A stretch of DNA of 64,000 bases from Anaerocolumna cellulosilytica (GTDB taxonomy: Bacteria; Bacillota; Clostridia; Lachnospirales; Lachnospiraceae), in the NCBI RefSeq assembly GCF_014218335.1, contig NZ_AP023367.1, positions 1,489,501-1,553,500 of the forward strand, in the 5' to 3' direction. Position numbers and translations under genes: made by a program. This document shows positions 18,078 through 25,961 of this stretch, one piece after another. Position 1 is the first letter of the stretch, and every line of letters begins with the position of its first letter. The notes beneath the pieces are model-generated. The model made no database searches. It was not told the DNA's origin and saw only the letters and a list, made by a program, of their open reading frames with translations.

Positions 18078-19127
18078 ATGAATAAGAAATTATTTCTACT
18101 GTTGTTATTCGTAACAGTTACTTTCACAAGTTTTCCTAATACTATTAGTAAAGCTGCAAGTCATGAATACGCTTGGTTTCCAGTAAGTGTAATGAATATT
18201 ACTCAAATAGCCTACGAAAGCTACTCACATAGTAATTCTAATCAAATTGATTGTTCTGGATCAACCTATGCATTTGCTCCTTTCACTGGAAAAGTGGTGA
18301 ATATTAGTAAGTCATATGGTGTAGTTTTATTCCAGTCGACAAATCCAGTTTATTATGCAGACGGTACTATTGACTATATGACTGTACAGTTTATGCACGG
18401 AAGCAATTATGATACTTGGAAATCCTATTATGAAAAGGGAACTGTTATTTCGCAAGGTACTGACTTTTATAAAATAGGTGGAACAGATGGCAACGGTAAT
18501 ACAACATATGGTCTTCATTATGATATAGGCGTATACAGGGGGAAAACGAGTTCGTTTGCCTCTTCATTTTCTAAATTCGGAAATACATTTGCTTTTGATG
18601 CCTTTTACATAAATACAAATAAAACTACTTCAATTAAAAATAAAGGTAAAGTCGAAAGCGGTAATACTATTTATAATAATGCTCCATCAAATTGGAGTAA
18701 TCTATGGCGTAATCTTTCAAACAGTTCTAAAATAAGTGTAATATATCAGGTATATGATGATGTTACGAAGCAATTCTTACCGAATGTGGTCGATACACAA
18801 GATTATGCAGGTATATTTGGGCATGATATTGATTGTTTATACGCTAATTTATCAAGTGGTAATATAACATACAAGGTACATTATAAGGGTGGAAGTTGGT
18901 TGTCTGAGGTAACAAATCGTAGTGATTACGCAGGCATAAAAAATAAACCTATTGATGGACTAATGATAAAAACTGATACAGGAAAAACTGTATATTACAG
19001 GGTTCATTTAAGAAGAACAGGCAAATGGCTTCCCTATGTAACAGGATATAATTCTAATGATTCAAATAATGGTTATTCAGGTATTTTAGGTCAAGAAATT
19101 GATGCAATACAAATTTATTTAGATTAA
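18078..19127 (+). CDS. secreted M23-like domain protein with ChW-like repeats
   Basis: 349 aa, signal peptide at residues 1-26 (ends SKAAS). Residues 60-170 resemble a LytM/M23 beta fold: APFTGKVVNISKSYG, then QFMHGSNY, then GLHYDIGVY in the place of the usual HLHFE motif; the canonical HxxxD zinc ligands are not clear, so it may be inactive or divergent. Residues 215-349 hold three repeats ending in YAGIFG, YAGIKN and YSGILGQEIDAIQI, with a Trp and Gly spacing like clostridial hydrophobic (ChW) repeats used in cell-surface adhesion. RBS GAGAGGG. Likely acts on or binds the cell wall. Confidence 0.65.
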   Translation: MNKKLFLLLLFVTVTFTSFPNTISKAASHEYAWFPVSVMNITQIAYESYSHSNSNQIDCSGSTYAFAPFTGKVVNISKSYGVVLFQSTNPVYYADGTIDYMTVQFMHGSNYDTWKSYYEKGTVISQGTDFYKIGGTDGNGNTTYGLHYDIGVYRGKTSSFASSFSKFGNTFAFDAFYINTNKTTSIKNKGKVESGNTIYNNAPSNWSNLWRNLSNSSKISVIYQVYDDVTKQFLPNVVDTQDYAGIFGHDIDCLYANLSSGNITYKVHYKGGSWLSEVTNRSDYAGIKNKPIDGLMIKTDTGKTVYYRVHLRRTGKWLPYVTGYNSNDSNNGYSGILGQEIDAIQIYLD

Positions 19128-19390
19128 ATAATAATACAAAACATAGTATGTATACGAAGAAAAAAAGTATTAAGTCTGCTCAATATCTTTTTTCTTTTGT
19201 TGGTAATCTTTAAGTTATTGTTAAATCCCAATTATTTATATAATCTCATCTGATTTATAAATGCATATTTCCACCTAGAAAGCACTGAACTCATACAGAG
19301 AACAGTGCTTTTTATATCAAAGAAAATTAATTATAATATAACCTTTCGTTATCCTCATTTGTATTCTTAGATGTTCAAGACACAGAAAGA

Positions 19391-21094
19391 CTAATCTGTG
19401 AATGAAATCGCCTCTTTGGTAATGATTCTCTTAATTGCAAGTTCGAATAATACTTGTATCAACAAATATATTATGTTTAAACCAAGAAATACAAGAACAA
19501 CCACAAAAATACTTGTTCCAAAAGGCATATAGTCATTTGTAGAAATGGACAACGATTTTTGAATTAACCTTGCCAACCCAATACCCGGTGCAAGTGTTAG
19601 AAAAAATGCAGTCCATACAATCGGCATATAAACATCAATCAACATTTGACGGATACGTCTTGTTTGATAACCCATCATATACAATATCAAAATGTCATGG
19701 GTATTGTCTTGAAAATTCACATATAAGGCGATAAAAATTAATATTGCCCCAACAACGCCACCTATAGATTGATTTATAACGGCACTAATTTTATTGGAAA
19801 CGGCTAATCTGTTCAATATATCTATTCTCTGTTCTTTTGTGATTGTAACATCGCCATTTATTTTTTCTGTACTCAAAATACCATTATAAGCACCGATTGG
19901 AACGTTTAAAATTTTGGACAATTCATTAACATTTACGTAAATATTGGCTGATTTGGCATTAGTAGCAATATTAGCAACTGTAAATGCAAGGCTAATACCT
20001 GCAATATCGGTCACAAGCCTATCACCTATATTTAAGCCATAAACTTCATATAGGCTAGGATTAATATAAACGGTTCCAGCCTTTGGTGCGGACAGAATAT
20101 TTTCTTTGGTATCTTGCAATTCATACAAGCTATTCAATGTGTAAAAGCCTGTCATAGTTTGTTCTATCTCATGACTGCCGATAAAAACGCGTGAGGTATT
20201 CTCAAGATATGAAATCATATTTTCTGATACAGAGGTTGTTTGATATTCAGAATAGGTTGTATCGTATTCGTAGTTATGTCCCATAGTTTGGGTTTCAAAG
20301 ATCTTTTGGCTGCTGCTATTCAGTGAACGTCCCAAAATAATACAAACGGTGAACGACATTACCGCCACTAGGATTAAGCATATGGATAGTGGCTTACGTA
20401 AGGCAATACGGAGTGGAAATTTATTCTTTGTTGGAATCATACCGCTAATACAATTCGCAGCCTTCAGTGAAAATGAAACCCCAGGGCAGCTTCTATTACC
20501 ACCCATCAAAAGCCCAGGTCCTTTGCCTTTGATAAAAAAATAGCATAAAAAAGCAATCAGGCAAAACATTGCGGTTGAAACTATAAGACCCACAAAAAGG
20601 TTCATTAAGCTTACACCTTTCACAAGTCCTGTTACGGAGTATGTATTTGTATTTGCATGAATTAAAACATCGGACAAGAAATATCCTCCGACTAAACCTA
20701 GCACTGTTCCGATTACAGAAAGTACAGCTACAAAATAAACAAAGCAGGCGCGCAGGCTACTATCCTTAAAACCCAAAGCTTTTATACAGCCAATCTGCTT
20801 TTTATTTCCACGATAAAATCTGTAAAAAAACATTACAAACACAAAAGAAGTAAGCACGATAGTTGAGATAAAAAATGTATAAGCAAGTGAAGTATTGGCA
20901 TCTAGTGCATTTTTATATAACTGCTGATTTTCTGTAAGGGTAGTCAATGTATTTAGCACAGCCATGTTACCGTCAATGGAGAAGATAACAAAGTAAAAGG
21001 AAAGGGATGTGAGTACAGTAAGTAAGAGTAAAAGTGATACAAAAATTTTATTATGGAGTAGCTGTTTCACTAACTGTTTATATACAAGCACCAT
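19391..21094 (-). CDS. FtsX/MacB-type ABC transporter permease
   Basis: 567 aa with a membrane helix near residues 18-36, three more between 70 and 190, a long extracytoplasmic region (about 250-430) and three C-terminal helices, the layout of Gram-positive FtsX-like permeases involved in antimicrobial-peptide resistance or lipid/peptide export. The start lies 3 bases after the stop of the ATPase gene, whose end carries the ribosome site. It is the last gene of a four-gene operon with LytTR, DUF3021 and the ATPase. Confidence 0.85.
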   Translation of the reverse strand: MVLVYKQLVKQLLHNKIFVSLLLLLTVLTSLSFYFVIFSIDGNMAVLNTLTTLTENQQLYKNALDANTSLAYTFFISTIVLTSFVFVMFFYRFYRGNKKQIGCIKALGFKDSSLRACFVYFVAVLSVIGTVLGLVGGYFLSDVLIHANTNTYSVTGLVKGVSLMNLFVGLIVSTAMFCLIAFLCYFFIKGKGPGLLMGGNRSCPGVSFSLKAANCISGMIPTKNKFPLRIALRKPLSICLILVAVMSFTVCIILGRSLNSSSQKIFETQTMGHNYEYDTTYSEYQTTSVSENMISYLENTSRVFIGSHEIEQTMTGFYTLNSLYELQDTKENILSAPKAGTVYINPSLYEVYGLNIGDRLVTDIAGISLAFTVANIATNAKSANIYVNVNELSKILNVPIGAYNGILSTEKINGDVTITKEQRIDILNRLAVSNKISAVINQSIGGVVGAILIFIALYVNFQDNTHDILILYMMGYQTRRIRQMLIDVYMPIVWTAFFLTLAPGIGLARLIQKSLSISTNDYMPFGTSIFVVVLVFLGLNIIYLLIQVLFELAIKRIITKEAISFTD

Positions 21095-21097
21095 ACT

Positions 21098-21793
21098 TTA
21101 CCCCCACACCATATCTTTAGCCGAGATTGGATTTTCGTTCCTTACATCCTTATGTATTAAACCATTGTTCATTGTAAGTATACGATCAGCCGTTTTCGCA
21201 ATTTGGGTATTATGTGTGGCAAAAAGTATCGTCATGCCGAAAGCAGACTTTAGGCTATGAAGAAGTTCAACCACTTTTTTACTGTTTTCTTCGTCCAATG
21301 CGCCTGTTGCTTCATCACAGAACAGTAAGCGCGGTGCTTTGATAACAGCTCGTGCTATGGCAACACGCTGTTGTTGGCCACCGGAAAGCTGCGCAGGAAA
21401 CTTAGCTAAAATACTTTCAATTTCAAGCATACGAACCAGCCGGTCAAAAGAAAGCGGTGTTTTGCCGGAAGCAATACCGATTTTAATATTTTCTTCCGCT
21501 GTAAGATTATTTAGGAGCATATAGTTTTGAAACACATTGCCTACCTCCGAGCGTTTCCACTTCGCAAGCTGTGACTCTGAATAATTAGAAATAACTTTAT
21601 CCTCGTACCATACCTTACCAGAAGTAGTCTGTATCAGACCTGAAAGAATATTTAATAAAGTAGATTTTCCAGAACCACTTGGTCCTAAAATTACGGTAAA
21701 TGTATTATCGTAAATAGTAAGCGAAATACCATCAACAACACTTTCTTTTCCATATTTTTTCTTAACGTATTCGGATTTTAAAATCGCTATCAT
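21098..21793 (-). CDS. ABC transporter ATP-binding protein (MacB/LolD type)
   Basis: 231 aa: Walker [10 protein letters not shown] (about 36-44), Q-loop VFQNYMLL, signature [14 protein letters not shown] (about 136-149), Walker [14 protein letters not shown]-loop ATHN. It pairs with the FtsX-type permease encoded 3 bases downstream. AAGGAGATGG precedes the ATG. Such modules often give resistance to bacteriocins or bacitracin-type peptides; the two peptide-like clusters nearby make self-protection an attractive but unproven idea. Confidence 0.92.
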   Translation of the reverse strand: MIAILKSEYVKKKYGKESVVDGISLTIYDNTFTVILGPSGSGKSTLLNILSGLIQTTSGKVWYEDKVISNYSESQLAKWKRSEVGNVFQNYMLLNNLTAEENIKIGIASGKTPLSFDRLVRMLEIESILAKFPAQLSGGQQQRVAIARAVIKAPRLLFCDEATGALDEENSKKVVELLHSLKSAFGMTILFATHNTQIAKTADRILTMNNGLIHKDVRNENPISAKDMVWG

Positions 21794-21804
21794 TACCCAT
21801 CTCC

Positions 21805-22203
21805 TTAATTTGGTTTAGTATTGCGTCTTTTTAGTAAAGTGTTGATTGTATCAATTTCCTTCCGAATGCGGAATATGTTCAAAAGTAGACCCACAATATA
21901 GATCAATATGGACATTATAATAAGCATCCATAATGGCGTGCTGGTATACCAATGAAAGATACATCCAAAAGAAATAAGAACGATTATAGCATAGCCAATA
22001 TCGAGTGCAGTTTCTACGACAATATATTTACTTTCAAACTTGCGTGTCAGTAAATAACCCAAATGGATTACTATATTTGCGGCAAGCGATTGAAAAACGC
22101 TGCTGATACATATAACTTTTGCACCGGAAAGCATCCCTATAAATGAGAGAAGTACAAGTGTAATACCTGTTGTGGACATTATATTTATAATGGTTCTTCT
22201 CAT
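21805..22203 (-). CDS. DUF3021 family membrane protein
   Basis: 132 aa with four predicted membrane helices (about 8-28, 36-54, 66-84, 92-112) and a basic C-terminal tail. DUF3021 proteins are typically encoded beside LytTR regulators, and here the start overlaps the LytTR stop by 4 bases (ATGA). The protein probably senses membrane stress or sequesters the regulator; this is inferred from its pairing. Confidence 0.8.
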   Translation of the reverse strand: MRRTIINIMSTTGITLVLLSFIGMLSGAKVICISSVFQSLAANIVIHLGYLLTRKFESKYIVVETALDIGYAIIVLISFGCIFHWYTSTPLWMLIIMSILIYIVGLLLNIFRIRKEIDTINTLLKRRNTKPN

Positions 22204-22649
22204 AAATTCGAACCCTCCTGTAATGCCTGTTTTATATTATCGAGGTATTTTCGTGTTATATAAAGTCGTTCGCCATTTTTTAGTGTTGCTTCCATTCGGC
22301 TGTTTAACAGTGGCTTAATGTAATCAAGAACATTTAAATTTAATACACAAGCTTTGTTTATTTGAACAAACCCCAAGTGAGCTAAATCTTCTGCTAATTG
22401 ATATATGCGGGATTCCGTTCGGTAAACACTTTGCTCACAATAAACAAATGTTCTTTTATCTACACTTTCAAAGTAATAAATATCAGAAGTATTTACAAGT
22501 TTGTCACTATTGTCCAGCCTGCATTTTATACGAGTATTTATGGATTGCAACATGGCAGTAATTCGCTTCACATCTTTATTCATTGTTGCATACTTAATTA
22601 ATATTTCAATCTCATTTCTTGATAAATCCTGTTCCAGTTTTACAATCAT
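22200..22649 (-). CDS. LytTR-family DNA-binding regulator
   Basis: 149 aa from the chosen ATG, which has AGGTG 6 bases upstream; the open frame continues 40 codons further upstream without a ribosome site or homology-like sequence. The C-terminal 100 residues form a LytTR domain: YYFESVDKRTFVYCEQ, then the AEDLAHLGFVQINKACVLNL stretch, then ITRKYLDNIKQAL. There is no receiver domain, so regulation comes from the DUF3021 partner rather than phosphorylation. It is first in the operon and probably controls it. Confidence 0.85.
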   Translation of the reverse strand: MIVKLEQDLSRNEIEILIKYATMNKDVKRITAMLQSINTRIKCRLDNSDKLVNTSDIYYFESVDKRTFVYCEQSVYRTESRIYQLAEDLAHLGFVQINKACVLNLNVLDYIKPLLNSRMEATLKNGERLYITRKYLDNIKQALQEGSNL

Positions 22650-23220
22650 CACATCACCTGCTCTTAGTGTATAGAAAAACATTTGGCATATCAACGGGTT
22701 CTCTACTAAGATACAATAAATGGATACCCAAATGCAACTTGTTCTTAAAATAGACAACGGAATTTCCAATCAGACCTAAAGGATTGAATATACAAACGAA
22801 GTGATGTTATTGAGAATCCTTGTATAGATATGCAAGTAGAAACATACGGACATCTAAAAAATGGCAGTTATAAGAAAATAAATGAAGCATTCATTGCTTT
22901 ATTGGTAAGGATTCATAATTGATTCTTTAAGAAGTATTTAGGCAATTCTTTTATAGGTTTATTTAATACAAGCTAAATCGTTACTGCAAAGTAGAAAGAA
23001 TTAAAACGTTTTTACATATATTTTGTTTAACTTTATAATTTTTTTATATCTTTCATAGTAATCTTTACACATTTTCTATTAGAATCTGTTATAATAGAAT
23101 GGAATTGGTGTTGAGGATATCACTTAATACTTACATTAGAAGAAAAGAAACTACATGTATTTGAGAACCAGTATTGTTACTTGCACGTAGAATCAAAATA
23201 TATTTTAAGGGGCTTATTTT
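22650..23220. other. intergenic region between divergent LytTR and CBS genes
   Basis: No full gene. A TATAAT box stands near 23090 but the nearest TTTACA is 20 bases away, so the promoter is uncertain. Bases about 22810-22920 hold an open stretch reading ETYGHLKNGSYKKINEAF without a start, possibly the tail of a lost gene. Confidence 0.4.
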
Positions 23221-23703
23221 ATGCAGTTATATTCAAAAGATACAAAAAAACAAGATACGCACTCAAGCAACCACGAGAATAGTTTTTTAGGTAATGATCG
23301 AAAAAACATACTTTTTTTATTAACGCCAAAAGCTTCTGTAGAATTTTTACTAGATAGCAGTCCCTTACGTCAGGGGCTTGAAAAAATTAAGTATCATAGA
23401 TATGCCGCGATACCCGTTATTTCAGAAGATGGGGCTTACATTGGAACGGTCAGTGAGGGGGATTTTTTATGGCATATGATGGATAGCAATAATTATTTGA
23501 TAAAATCACAGGAGAATTCCTTGATTTCTGATATTATCAGAAAAGGCTGGAATCCCGCCGTTAAAATAGATACAACTATGGAGGAATTGCTCTTGCGTAT
23601 TATGGAACAAAATTTTGTCCCTGTAATTGATGACAGAAATAAATTTGTAGGGATAATAACACGTAAAGATATAATAAAGTATTATTGCAATTTATCAATA
23701 TAA
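23221..23703 (+). CDS. CBS-domain pair protein
   Basis: 160 aa. Two CBS motifs: residues 38-85 (SVEFLLDSSPLRQGL ... HRYAAIPVISEDG, GTVSEGDFLW) and 98-158 (NPAVKIDTTMEELLLRI ... FVPVIDDRNKFVGIITRKDI). Tandem CBS domains bind adenine nucleotides and act as energy or ligand sensors. There is no attached effector domain, so it may regulate another protein. AAGGGG lies 9 bases before the ATG and a strong terminator follows. Confidence 0.88.
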   Translation: MQLYSKDTKKQDTHSSNHENSFLGNDRKNILFLLTPKASVEFLLDSSPLRQGLEKIKYHRYAAIPVISEDGAYIGTVSEGDFLWHMMDSNNYLIKSQENSLISDIIRKGWNPAVKIDTTMEELLLRIMEQNFVPVIDDRNKFVGIITRKDIIKYYCNLSI

Positions 23704-23767
23704 TAAATGAATTCAAAAGGTGAACCCCGTAACCTAGGAATATGTAGTTTTAAGGCACGCCTTGTTA

Positions 23768-23820
23768 AATCCTGAGAAATATAACTAGATTTTGTTAAGT
23801 TATAGTTCCCAGGATTTTTA
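23768..23820 (+). terminator. rho-independent terminator after CBS gene
   Basis: AAATCCTG pairs with CAGGATTT, the inner TATAACT pairs with AGTTATA, and TTTT follows. Confidence 0.8.
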
Positions 23821-23835
23821 ATATCACATACTACG

Positions 23836-24076
23836 TAATGAAGTAGCACATTCTATTTTTTATACACCTCAATATGAGCAATCGAACAGGGGTATTTTAA
23901 AGACGAAGGCCTTGATGTGAAATTGGTAAACGGACTTGGTGCAGATAAGACAATGACTGCGGTCTTAAGTGGAGATACTGATATGGGGTTTATGGGGACG
24001 TAAGCAACAGTATATGTGTATAATGAAGGAAATGAAGATTATGTCGTAAACTTTGCACAGCTGACATAGCGAGCTG
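23836..24076 (+). pseudogene. recent partial duplicate of the NMT1-like lipoprotein gene
   Basis: Nearly identical over about 240 bases to the intact gene at 32965 (its codons for AHSIFYAPQYVAIEQGYF onward to the LTQRAG region). It lacks the start, signal peptide and C-terminus and carries in-frame stops (ACGTAAGC and ACATAGCG where the intact gene has CCGGAAGC and ACACAGCG). It is a direct repeat of a sequence 9.2 kb away, the two copies flanking the whole RiPP locus. Confidence 0.9.
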
Positions 24077-24220
24077 GAGTACGCCAAGGTATAATGTAAA
24101 CTTTGAGTCTATTATATTGGTATGTAATTGGATTAATAAGATTATTAGTCATAATAATAAGCAATTACCATCAGATTAAAGTAAATGATGAATAGTATGC
24201 TAGATAACCAGAGATATAGT

Positions 24221-24325
24221 ATGTATTTGTACCTATGGGAATATAAAGATTATGAATATGTTGAAAACGTTGGTAAATATAGAGGAGTAGTAAAGTTAAC
24301 AGTCTCTAATGATAGAATAGAATAA
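24221..24325 (+). CDS. possible 34-aa ORF, doubtful
   Basis: An ATG-initiated frame (MYLYLWEYKDYEYVENVG...) just upstream of the RiPP promoter. No ribosome binding site and no recognisable family; it may be the remnant of a longer gene. Listed because it lies in an otherwise empty stretch. Confidence 0.2.
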   Translation: MYLYLWEYKDYEYVENVGKYRGVVKLTVSNDRIE

Positions 24326-24355
24326 CATGTATTACAAAAAAAACCAAGTCATATA

Positions 24356-24384
24356 TTGACATATAAGGGAAAATAATGTATATT
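24356..24384 (+). promoter_or_regulatory. sigma-A type promoter of the RiPP operon
   Basis: Consensus TTGACA, 17-base spacer, TATATT. It stands about 90 bases before the ATG of the IS-interrupted first reading frame and is the only strong promoter upstream of the RiPP genes. Confidence 0.7.
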
Positions 24385-24474
24385 GTAAAACGATAAAGGT
24401 TTATAAATACATAGATATAATGGACAAGATATAAATTATTATTAATTTATATCTACAATAAAAGAAAGGAAGTA

Positions 24475-24510
24475 ATGAACTATAGTCAAGTAAGTAGACA
24501 CGATTATTAG
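24475..24510 (+). pseudogene. 5' stub of a MNY-starting peptide gene cut by the IS3-family element
   Basis: AAAGAAAGGAAG stands just upstream of ATG, and the first five to six codons read MNYSQV before the frame runs into the IS3-family terminal repeat and stops. The intact precursor 1.3 kb downstream, just beyond the element, also begins MNY. The stub is either the start of a disrupted tandem precursor gene or the original translation-initiation region of the locus. Confidence 0.5.
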
Positions 24511-24533
24511 AAAAAACTTTCTGGAAACAGTTA

Positions 24534-25436
24534 CTAAGCTTGATTCCAGAAGAGTTCCTCCTTTTCATTGGGTGTTAGCATTCCAAGAGAACTGTGTGGT
24601 CTTCTGGAGTTATAGAAACCTTCAATATACTCAAATACAGATAGCTGCAGCTCCTGTAAAGAGTAATAGGTTTTTCGGTTGGTTTCTTCTTTTTTCAAAT
24701 ATTTGAAGAAACATTCACAGCAGGCATTGTCGAAGGGATAACCTTTCTTAGAAAATGACTGCACTACATTAAGAGAATCCAATAACTGTCTGAATGAAAA
24801 TGCAGTATATTGAGATCCCCGATCAGAGTGGAACATGAGGCCTGTAGGGTATTTCCTTTTATCATAAGCTTTTTTGAATGCAGTCATTACCAAAGTGACA
24901 TCAGGTCTTGCTGAAATGTTCCAGGAAATGATTTTGCGAGAAAATAGATCCATTACAATACAGAGATAATACCATTTCCCAGAAACTTTGATATAAGTGA
25001 AATCACTTGCCCAGACAATGTCAGGGGATTTCTGGTTGAACTCCTGATGGAGATGATTGGTGCAATTGCCAGTATCTTTATGCCGATAGTTACGATATGG
25101 CTTCACCGTTGACATTCGTGGTAATTGAAGTGTTTTCATCAGGCGGTACACTCGTCCAACACTGATGTGAATGCCATGATCACGCTGGAGGACATAAGTA
25201 ATCTTATATGCACCAAGACGCTTGTTATAATCGGCGTAGATATGGAGAATCCGTTTGGCTATCTCCTGATTTTCCTTGGTGCGTTCAGCAGGTACTGAGT
25301 GAAAATGCTTATAATAGGTACTTCTGTTTACACCTAATACATTGCAAAGAATCTTTATGTCATGCTGAAAACGAAGCTTATGAACAGCATCTAATCGTTG
25401 CTGGAGTGTGGCGTGAAGATGGCAATCGCTTTTTTT
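24534..25436 (-). CDS. IS3-family transposase OrfB (expressed by -1 frameshift)
   Basis: The frame has no start codon of its own at the proper position; it opens at the A7 run inside orfA and continues KKSDCHLHATLQQRLDAVHK, giving an HTH_21 region and then the rve DDE integrase core: VWASDFTYIKV, HSDRGSQY, and the glutamate in NACCECFFKYLKKEE. It ends with the typical YNSRRPHSSLGMLTPNE segment. An internal ATG at 25151 would give only a truncated protein. DDE residues are present, so it is probably functional. Confidence 0.9.
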   Translation of the reverse strand, partial: KKSDCHLHATLQQRLDAVHKLRFQHDIKILCNVLGVNRSTYYKHFHSVPAERTKENQEIAKRILHIYADYNKRLGAYKITYVLQRDHGIHISVGRVYRLMKTLQLPRMSTVKPYRNYRHKDTGNCTNHLHQEFNQKSPDIVWASDFTYIKVSGKWYYLCIVMDLFSRKIISWNISARPDVTLVMTAFKKAYDKRKYPTGLMFHSDRGSQYTAFSFRQLLDSLNVVQSFSKKGYPFDNACCECFFKYLKKEETNRKTYYSLQELQLSVFEYIEGFYNSRRPHSSLGMLTPNEKEELFWNQA

Positions 25437-25684
25437 AGTATGAGGAGTTCCTCCTCAAGCTGAGCATTGCGTTTTTGAAGATCCTTCACTTGTTTGGCGG
25501 TCAAGACCTCGCCATCATCCGTTTTGACGGTTGAGTATTGCTTGATCCAACGGGTAAGAGCGGTTAGGGAAACACCGTATTCTTTACAGAGAGCAGCCTG
25601 TGTTTTACCGCCAGATTGATAAAGGTTAACGAGAGTACGTTTGAAGTCCTCGTCATACCGTGTTCCAGTTTTACTTGTGGACAT
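25391..25684 (-). CDS. IS3-family transposase OrfA
   Basis: 97 aa. An N-terminal helix-turn-helix (DEDFKRTLVNLYQSGGKTQA, then KEYGVSLTALTRWIKQY) binds the IS ends, and a leucine-zipper-like end (LQKRNAQLEEELLILKKA) dimerises. The heptanucleotide A run (25430-25436 on the plus strand as T7) in codons for LKKA is the slip site that fuses it to OrfB. TCTACTCATG and a GGAGGTA ribosome site precede the start. Confidence 0.9.
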   Translation of the reverse strand: MSTSKTGTRYDEDFKRTLVNLYQSGGKTQAALCKEYGVSLTALTRWIKQYSTVKTDDGEVLTAKQVKDLQKRNAQLEEELLILKKAIAIFTPHSSND

Positions 25685-25771
25685 GAGTAGATACCTCCTT
25701 TTTTTGTCTACTTAATTGTAATATATGGTTACTTATCGTGTCCACTTTTATAATATAGATCCATAAATATC

Positions 25772-25876
25772 ATGAATTATGTTAAACCAGAAGTAAAGGA
25801 AGTTAAGGTGACAAAGCCTAAAATAGTTATTATGTGTGCTCCTTGTAGAGGGAAAAACACTAGTTCGATTAATTAA
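25772..25876 (+). CDS. candidate RiPP precursor peptide
   Basis: 34 aa, too short for ordinary gene calling. It has a lysine/valine-rich leader (MNYVKPEVKEVKVTKP) and a compact core-like end KIVIMCAPCRGKNTSSIN with a C-A-P-C pair followed by small and polar residues. It lies just before the IS1182 element that separates it from PqqD-like, radical SAM/SPASM and ABC genes on the same strand, the usual companions of such a peptide. No ribosome binding site is visible; the IS3-family element ends 26 bases upstream and may have removed it. A cysteine-alpha or other thioether product (sactipeptide or ranthipeptide type) is inferred, not shown. Confidence 0.65.
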   Translation: MNYVKPEVKEVKVTKPKIVIMCAPCRGKNTSSIN

Positions 25877-25911
25877 TAATTAAAGGGGCTGTAAAAAAAC
25901 TCCCCTAAAAG

Positions 25912-25948
25912 AAAAATCGCTGAGGTCATGAGACTTCAGCGATTTTTT
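25912..25948 (+). terminator. inward hairpin at left end of the IS1182 element
   Basis: AAAAATCGCTGA pairs with TCAGCGATTTTTT (GTC/GAC inside). The A-run before and T-run after allow termination in both directions, shielding the transposase from outside transcription. A TATAAT box follows immediately. Confidence 0.8.
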
Positions 25949-25961
25949 GGTATAATTAATT

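Larger units (their letters stand above)
24494..25745 (-). mobile_element. IS3-family insertion sequence, complete
   Basis: About 1.25 kb bounded by imperfect inverted repeats GTAGACACGATTATTA (left) and GTGGACACGATAAGTA (right, read inward). It contains orfA and orfB linked by a slippery A7 run, both without internal stops, so the element looks potentially active. I could not find a matching target-site duplication. Confidence 0.88.

Noticed and set aside
24494-25745. Target-site duplication for the IS3-family element
   Set aside because: The bases flanking the inverted repeats do not match in any 3-5 base register, so the exact ends stay approximate.
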